Source: an uncultured Treponema sp.
GTDB taxonomy: Bacteria > Spirochaetota > Spirochaetia > Treponematales > Treponemataceae
Assembly: GCA_947165895.1 (NCBI GenBank)
Contig: CAMVCB010000003.1
Location: 62,001-126,000 of the forward strand
DNA length: 64,000 bases
Reading direction: 5' to 3'
The notes beneath the pieces were generated by a model. It was not told where the DNA came from, searched no databases, and was given only the letters and a program-made list of their open reading frames with translations. Positions 59,605-64,000 of the stretch are shown here, piece after piece. Each line of letters opens with the position of its first letter. The stretch's first letter is position 1. Position numbers and translations under genes: made by a program.

Positions 59605-60690
59605 CTAGTTCTCCCAAGCTAAAAGCTTATCAAGAGCAGCATCTTTTTTCTTCATCTCAACATTTTCCGGAGTATTCAAAGAATCTGCAAGCTGCTGAGC
59701 TGCATACTGAACATACTGCATCTGCTTCTGCTGAGCAAGGTTTCCGCGGATGTAATCGTAAACGGTTACAGTTGTGTCAGGCTGAACTACATCGCTGATA
59801 CCAAGCATTTTAGCTTCATATTTTTTACCAAACTTCATGAATCTGAAATCCTGTGAAGTTTCTTTAATGTCTGTTACAAAACCATCCTTCTGATTAAAGA
59901 GATTTCTTAAATCCTCAAAAGAATAGCCCAGTCTCTGTGCGTTAGGCTCAGTTTTAGAAATAAGAAGCTCCCCGGCCTGGAAGCCTGAGTTTTCCTGCTT
60001 TGACTGAGCAATCAGCTGATCCTTTGTGATTTTGTTATCAACAAGCTGATTTCTGAAAGAGTTAGCTTTATTGCGGGCAGCATCCGCATTATCACCCTTT
60101 GCAACGATTACAACAAAAGCCTTCATCATATCATTCCAGACAAAAGATGCCTTGTTGCTGTCATAAAAAGCCCTGATTTCATCATCAGTTGGAGCAACAG
60201 CCTGGATTTCTGCCTGCTTTGATTTCAAAACATACTGCTGCAGCATAAGCTGATTTTTTAAAGTCTGCTTATACTCACTAGTGTTCATTCCAACCTGTTT
60301 CTGTAAAAGCTCATCAAGAGAAACGCCCTGTGTCTGACGAACGATATCATCAAGCTCCTTTTCAGAAACATTTACACCCAGCTGCTGGCTCATTCCCTGA
60401 ATAAAATACTGGTCAACAGCACTGTCTGGAATTGAAACTCCATCTTTCTGAGCTGCCTGAAGCATGAGCTTTTCCTTGATTATTGTATTCAACACTTCTT
60501 TTCTTTCTTCAACCGTAAGTTTACGACCAAGCTGCTTTTCATAAGGAGAAACACGGGCCTTTACCTGCTTAACAGTGATAGACTCACTTTTATTAAGCTT
60601 TACGATTGCAAGCGGCTGCAAATCTGACTGCGCAAAAGCACCCCCCAGAGCAGCAAAAATCATAAAACAAACCAGAGCTATTTTTTTCAT
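59605..60690 (-). CDS. SurA-like periplasmic chaperone / parvulin-type protein
   Basis: Exported protein of 361 residues with signal MKKIALVCFMIFAALGGAFAQ. The N-terminal SurA_N-like domain (about 35-165) is helical, with GRKLTVEERKEVLNTIIKEKLMLQAA. The following domain (about 175-290) resembles a parvulin fold but lacks an obvious intact proline-isomerase site. The tail is helical. It likely escorts outer-membrane proteins. AAGGAA precedes the ATG. It lies between alaS and nusB on the same strand. Confidence 0.8.
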   Translation of the reverse strand: MKKIALVCFMIFAALGGAFAQSDLQPLAIVKLNKSESITVKQVKARVSPYEKQLGRKLTVEERKEVLNTIIKEKLMLQAAQKDGVSIPDSAVDQYFIQGMSQQLGVNVSEKELDDIVRQTQGVSLDELLQKQVGMNTSEYKQTLKNQLMLQQYVLKSKQAEIQAVAPTDDEIRAFYDSNKASFVWNDMMKAFVVIVAKGDNADAARNKANSFRNQLVDNKITKDQLIAQSKQENSGFQAGELLISKTEPNAQRLGYSFEDLRNLFNQKDGFVTDIKETSQDFRFMKFGKKYEAKMLGISDVVQPDTTVTVYDYIRGNLAQQKQMQYVQYAAQQLADSLNTPENVEMKKKDAALDKLLAWEN

Positions 60691-60753
60691 TTATATTTCC
60701 TTTTTATAGTTTTCTACTTTATTAAATAACAAACAAAGCCGGTTAAGGTTACG

Positions 60754-62583
60754 CTACTTGTCCAAAGGAAGTCCTGTTCCGGCAACAATTATTGCGCGGA
60801 TACGGCGAACACCAGCTGAAGAAGACTGTTCCTTCTGAATCTTGAACTGACCAATCTGAGCTGTGTGCTGAACGTGAGGTCCACCGCAAACTTCCTTGCT
60901 GAACCAGTCGTTTTTAGGGTCACGGCCGATTGTGTAAACCTTTACATCTTCACCATATTTGTTTGTAAAGAGGGCTCGGGCCCCTTCAGCCTTAGCCTTA
61001 TCAAGAGGCATAACTTCCATTGTAACAGGGAGATCTTCCTGAATCTTCTTGTTTACAATGTCTTCTACCATCTGAATTTCATCCTTAGTCATTGGACGTT
61101 CAAATGTAAAGTCAAAGCGCATACGCTCATTGTTGATATTTGAACCTTTCTGAGCAACCTGATTGCCAAGAACGTTAACAAGAGCCTGCTGCAAAAGATG
61201 AGTTGCTGTGTGATATTTTGTTGTGATTTCTGACTGTTCTGCAAGACCACCCTTAGCGGCACCTGCGTCAACAGTTTTCGATGCTTCCTGATGCTTGCGT
61301 TCAGCTTCCTTAAAGCCTTCTACGTCAACTGTAAAGCCGTTTTCAGCACCAAGCTCCTGGGTAAGCTCAAGAGGATAGCCGTATGTTTCGTAAAGATTAT
61401 AGGCAACCTTTCCGCTGATGATTTTTTTAGGATTTTTCATCAGGTTTGGAAGAAGCTTCTGGAATTCTGCCTCACCCTTCTTAAGTGTAAGACGGAATTT
61501 TGCTTCCTCAGCAATAAGCTCGTGATAAACCTTTTCACTGTTGGCTTCAAGCTCAGGATAAGGGCCTTTGAAGTTTTCTACGACAGTTTTTGCAACCTCT
61601 GCCATGAAGTCTTTTTCGATACCAAGCTTCATTCCGTGGCGGACTGCACGACGGATAAGGCGGCGGAGAACATAACCGGCACCTACGCGGTCCGGAGTAA
61701 CTCCACGCTGGTCACCAAGGATGAATACAGAAGAACGAGTGTGGTCTGCAATAATGCGGACAGACTTATCTTTTTCTTCGTCTGTACCATATTTATAGCC
61801 TGAAAGATTTTCGATTGTCTTAATGATTGGCTGGAAAACTTCTGTAAGGTAAACCGAAGTTTTTCCCTGAAGGATACAGTTTGTACGTTCAAGTCCCATA
61901 CCTGTATCAACGTTTTTCTTTTCCAATGGGAGAAGAGTTTTTTCATCTACGCGGTTGTACTGCATGAAAACATTGTTCCAGATTTCCATCCAGTTAGCGC
62001 TGTCTGTACCCTTGTTTGAACCTAGAGGAGGCAAGCCTTCACCAACCCAGTAGAAAATTTCTGTATCAGGACCACAAGGGCCTGTAGGACCAGCTGCCCA
62101 CCAGTTGTCTGATGCAGGAAGATATGCGATTTTGTCTTCCGGCATTCCGTTTTCTTTCCAGTAACCTGCTGCTTCTTCGTCGCGAGGAGCGTTTTCATCA
62201 CCTGCAAATACAGTTACAGAAATCTTTTTAGGATCAAGACCAAGCCAATCTTTGCTTGTAAGGAATTCGTAAGAATATGCGATAGATTCTTTTTTGAAGT
62301 AATCACCAAGTGACCAGTTACCAAGCATTTCAAAACAGGTAAGATGAGAAGGATCACCTACCTCTTCAATATCGCCGGTACGAATACATTTCTGATAGTC
62401 AGTAAGACGGGTTCCCGCAGGATGCTTTTCACCAAGAAGATAAGGAACGAGCGGGTGCATACCTGCCATTGTAAACAAAACAGAAGGGTCGTTTTCTGGA
62501 ATTAAAGACTGACCCGAAATTTCAACATGATTTTTACTCTTAAAAAACTCAATATATTTTGAGCGAAGTTCATTAGCGTTCAT
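60754..62583 (-). CDS. alaS: Alanyl-tRNA synthetase, short form
   Basis: Class II synthetase for tRNA(Ala), 609 residues against about 870 in most bacteria. The catalytic core (MNANELRSKYIEFFKSKNH, RPERT-like LGLERTNCILQG) and tRNA-binding part are complete. The editing domain has the zinc motif TATHLLQQAL and CGGPHVQHT. The oligomerising C-Ala domain is absent and the stop follows the editing domain directly. The same short length is known for other spirochetes. TTCACA-17-TATAAT ends 8 nt before the ATG, with no ribosome site, so a leaderless mRNA is likely. Confidence 0.96.
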   Translation of the reverse strand: MNANELRSKYIEFFKSKNHVEISGQSLIPENDPSVLFTMAGMHPLVPYLLGEKHPAGTRLTDYQKCIRTGDIEEVGDPSHLTCFEMLGNWSLGDYFKKESIAYSYEFLTSKDWLGLDPKKISVTVFAGDENAPRDEEAAGYWKENGMPEDKIAYLPASDNWWAAGPTGPCGPDTEIFYWVGEGLPPLGSNKGTDSANWMEIWNNVFMQYNRVDEKTLLPLEKKNVDTGMGLERTNCILQGKTSVYLTEVFQPIIKTIENLSGYKYGTDEEKDKSVRIIADHTRSSVFILGDQRGVTPDRVGAGYVLRRLIRRAVRHGMKLGIEKDFMAEVAKTVVENFKGPYPELEANSEKVYHELIAEEAKFRLTLKKGEAEFQKLLPNLMKNPKKIISGKVAYNLYETYGYPLELTQELGAENGFTVDVEGFKEAERKHQEASKTVDAGAAKGGLAEQSEITTKYHTATHLLQQALVNVLGNQVAQKGSNINNERMRFDFTFERPMTKDEIQMVEDIVNKKIQEDLPVTMEVMPLDKAKAEGARALFTNKYGEDVKVYTIGRDPKNDWFSKEVCGGPHVQHTAQIGQFKIQKEQSSSAGVRRIRAIIVAGTGLPLDK

Positions 62584-62591
62584 AAATTGAA

Positions 62592-62620
62592 ATTATATTG
62601 AAAATATTAGTTTTTGTGAA
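62592..62620 (-). promoter_or_regulatory. Promoter of alaS
   Basis: On minus: TTCACA (62620-62615), a 17-bp spacer and TATAAT (62597-62592), 8 nt before the alaS ATG. The clearest leaderless-type promoter in the window. Confidence 0.75.
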
Positions 62621-62646
62621 TATATGTCAACTTTCGAAAGGCTCTC

Positions 62647-62765
62647 GCAGAAATCGTTATTTGTTCAGCGGTGAACGCTCGCCGCAGGCAAAGCCTGCTC
62701 TGTATTTCCCTTACAGTTTTCATCAACCTCATCGCGTTCAATGCTTCGCAAATCCCGATTTCTGC
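62647..62765. repeat. Inverted-repeat-bounded spacer upstream of alaS
   Basis: GCAGAAATCG (62647-62656) and CGATTTCTGC (62756-62765) bound about 100 bp containing a GCAGGC-AAA-GCCTGC hairpin (about 62684-62698). There is no convincing ORF. It resembles the other repeat-like spacers in size and layout. Confidence 0.5.
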
Positions 62766-62813
62766 TACGCCTTATGTTACTTTCCTGTTATTCACCTAGC
62801 CAGTATTTTCAAT

Positions 62814-64000
62814 CTACTTCACCCGCGAAAGCTGATAGCTTCTTCCTTCTGTTGCAAAGCAGTCGGTCGGGGAGATTTTTACCGGGGTAAGGGTCAGAGA
62901 ATCGTAGTCTGTAACTGTTTTTTCAATTGTTTTTCTTTTTACGACCTCGGTAATCTGTTTTACGCCGAATTTTACTGCATAGCAGTCATTAAGATAGGAA
63001 TCTTCAGAATCAGGGCGGAACTGAACTACAACATCGTTGCCAGTCTGAAGAATCGAATAAACACCGGTCTGTTCAGCATTGATTGCAGCATTATCTTTTA
63101 AAAGATAAGAAAAATCCCTAAAAGTAAAAGAAATTTCCGAATCTGCTGTTGCCCAGGCTTTTGCGGCTTTTAATTCCTTAAGATATTCTTCGCCGGTGGC
63201 AGTGTGTTTATTATTTTCAAAAGTATTCTGCAGGCTGAGTTTTTTGTAATTTCCGTCCCACATGGTGCTTTCTTTAATAATCAGGTTGATGTCATCGCGG
63301 ATTGTAATTCTGATTTCATCAGCCTTAATCAGCGAAATGTCAAAACGGCGGTGCAAAGTCAAAATGTCGGCATTGACGGTTGTAAGGTAGATTCCGTTAT
63401 GACGAAGCTTTGAGTTATCCCACTGATAAACTTCCTGAGAATCATCAAAAAGATGAATAATTTCCTTATTATTATAATCAAAATACAGATAGCGGATTTT
63501 ACCGTCGGTATTCGAAGTTTTGTACCAGAGACCGTTCAAAAAAGCCGCAAAGGATTCAACAGTACCATCAAGAATTCGGGAAAGCTCCTTTGCCATAAGG
63601 TGACTTGCGGTAACCTTAATCTGCTGGGCAAGCTCATAGCGCTCAGTAAAGGGATTCCATTTATATTCCTGCTGGATCTGATTTGAATCCACATTCTTTT
63701 TTGCGCCGTCAGCTTCACTAACAGGCTCAGAGCTGTAAACCCAGACAGAAAAGCTTTCGCCGCGGGAAATTCCAAGCTCGTAATTTTCTGAACGCTCAGT
63801 CTGCTGAATAAAAACCGTTCCATCAGAAGAAAAGTTTCCTATATTAACAACAGTCGGCTGACCAAGAGGATTTTTCTTGCAGTTGAAAATCTGCATTACA
63901 TAGTTTCCGTCGTCATCCACACCCTGATAGATGATAGAATTGTGATGGTCACCAATCAAATCCATGGCGCTGAAAGAAAAGGTTCTTGTACGGGTAAATT
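62814..64000 (-). CDS. Protein of unknown function, 5' end beyond the window
   Basis: The frame is open from the stop at 62814 to the window edge. The ATG at 63965 is preceded in frame by FTRTRTFSFSA without a stop, so the real start probably lies outside. The visible ~395 residues open with a SAMDLIGDHHNSIIYQGVDD motif like the calcium-loop (D-x-T/I-G-D) repeats of FG-GAP-type propeller blades. They continue as beta-rich sequence without membrane segments. Function unknown; an envelope protein is likely. Confidence 0.65.
   Translation of the reverse strand, partial: FTRTRTFSFSAMDLIGDHHNSIIYQGVDDDGNYVMQIFNCKKNPLGQPTVVNIGNFSSDGTVFIQQTERSENYELGISRGESFSVWVYSSEPVSEADGAKKNVDSNQIQQEYKWNPFTERYELAQQIKVTASHLMAKELSRILDGTVESFAAFLNGLWYKTSNTDGKIRYLYFDYNNKEIIHLFDDSQEVYQWDNSKLRHNGIYLTTVNADILTLHRRFDISLIKADEIRITIRDDINLIIKESTMWDGNYKKLSLQNTFENNKHTATGEEYLKELKAAKAWATADSEISFTFRDFSYLLKDNAAINAEQTGVYSILQTGNDVVVQFRPDSEDSYLNDCYAVKFGVKQITEVVKRKTIEKTVTDYDSLTLTPVKISPTDCFATEGRSYQLSRVK

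Overview
The window looks like a chromosomal segment of a host-associated Treponema (Spirochaetes). This is inferred from: the spirochete-style MoxR/DUF58/VWA 'Bat' cluster; a short alanyl-tRNA synthetase without its C-terminal domain; GatCAB-type tRNA amidotransferase genes beside a GluRS; groES without groEL; many lipoproteins with relaxed lipoboxes; and moderate G+C with A/T-rich intergenic DNA. No phage, insertion sequence, CRISPR array, rRNA or tRNA gene was seen. The coding regions are ordinary core chromosome. The unusual material lies mostly between genes.

Layout. 0-4 kb (+): gltX, trxA and a type-2 galT behind a long dyad. 4-19 kb (-): a c-di-GMP pair (GGDEF, EAL), purB, fruK, an M23 peptidase, rlmE, an adenylate cyclase, an S1-domain protein, gatA, gatC, purN, purM and purE. 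This run is broken by several repeat-like hairpin elements and the remains of a GxxExxY gene flanked by inverted CACAGAT repeats. 19-28 kb (+): moxR, a DUF58 gene, a one-TM gene, a natural BatA-BatB-BatC fusion, a BatD-like gene ending in an SH3 domain, an Smr gene and a nuclease-like lipoprotein. 28-31 kb (-): aroA overlapping a D12 adenine methylase. 31-33.5 kb (+): a very divergent purH homologue and mraY. 33.5-37.6 kb (-): an M20 dipeptidase, lipoprotein NagZ, galE and a small lipoprotein. 37.7-41.2 kb (mixed): a TPR lipoprotein, a VWA protein, an unknown protein and an XRE-cupin regulator. 41.3-45.4 kb (-): a sugar-binding lipoprotein, a YesM-like kinase and a YesN-like regulator. 45.5-47.8 kb (-): an RsuA-like pseudouridine synthase and citrate synthase. 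48-52.8 kb (-): a YtfQ-YtfR-YtfT-YjfF sugar ABC transporter. 53-64 kb (mixed): a beta-barrel candidate, fhs, adk, groES, a TPR lipoprotein, nusB, a SurA-like gene, alaS and a gene cut by the window edge.

How the genes fit together. galT, galE, fruK and the YtfQ-type transporter point to uptake and use of galactose-type sugars and hexoses. The lipoprotein/kinase/regulator trio carries a paralogue of the transporter's binding protein and probably senses the same class of ligand. purB, purE, purM, purN and a purH homologue, with fhs supplying formyl-THF, make up part of purine synthesis. The Bat cluster, VWA proteins, NagZ, MraY, M23 and SurA-like proteins serve the envelope.

The most interesting signals are: (1) an ~85-bp 5'-UTR element shared by galE and groES, with two hairpins, one showing compensatory base changes; (2) a wider family of four hairpins with the frame N5-TAAA-stem-TTTTTAAC-N5'; (3) repeat elements inside the pur/gat run, two of which sit between duplicated 3' gene ends; (4) a recurring layout with a -10 box 5-9 nt before the start codon and no Shine-Dalgarno, suggesting many leaderless mRNAs; (5) the BatABC fusion with an internal lipobox; (6) a PurH homologue lacking its usual catalytic motifs.
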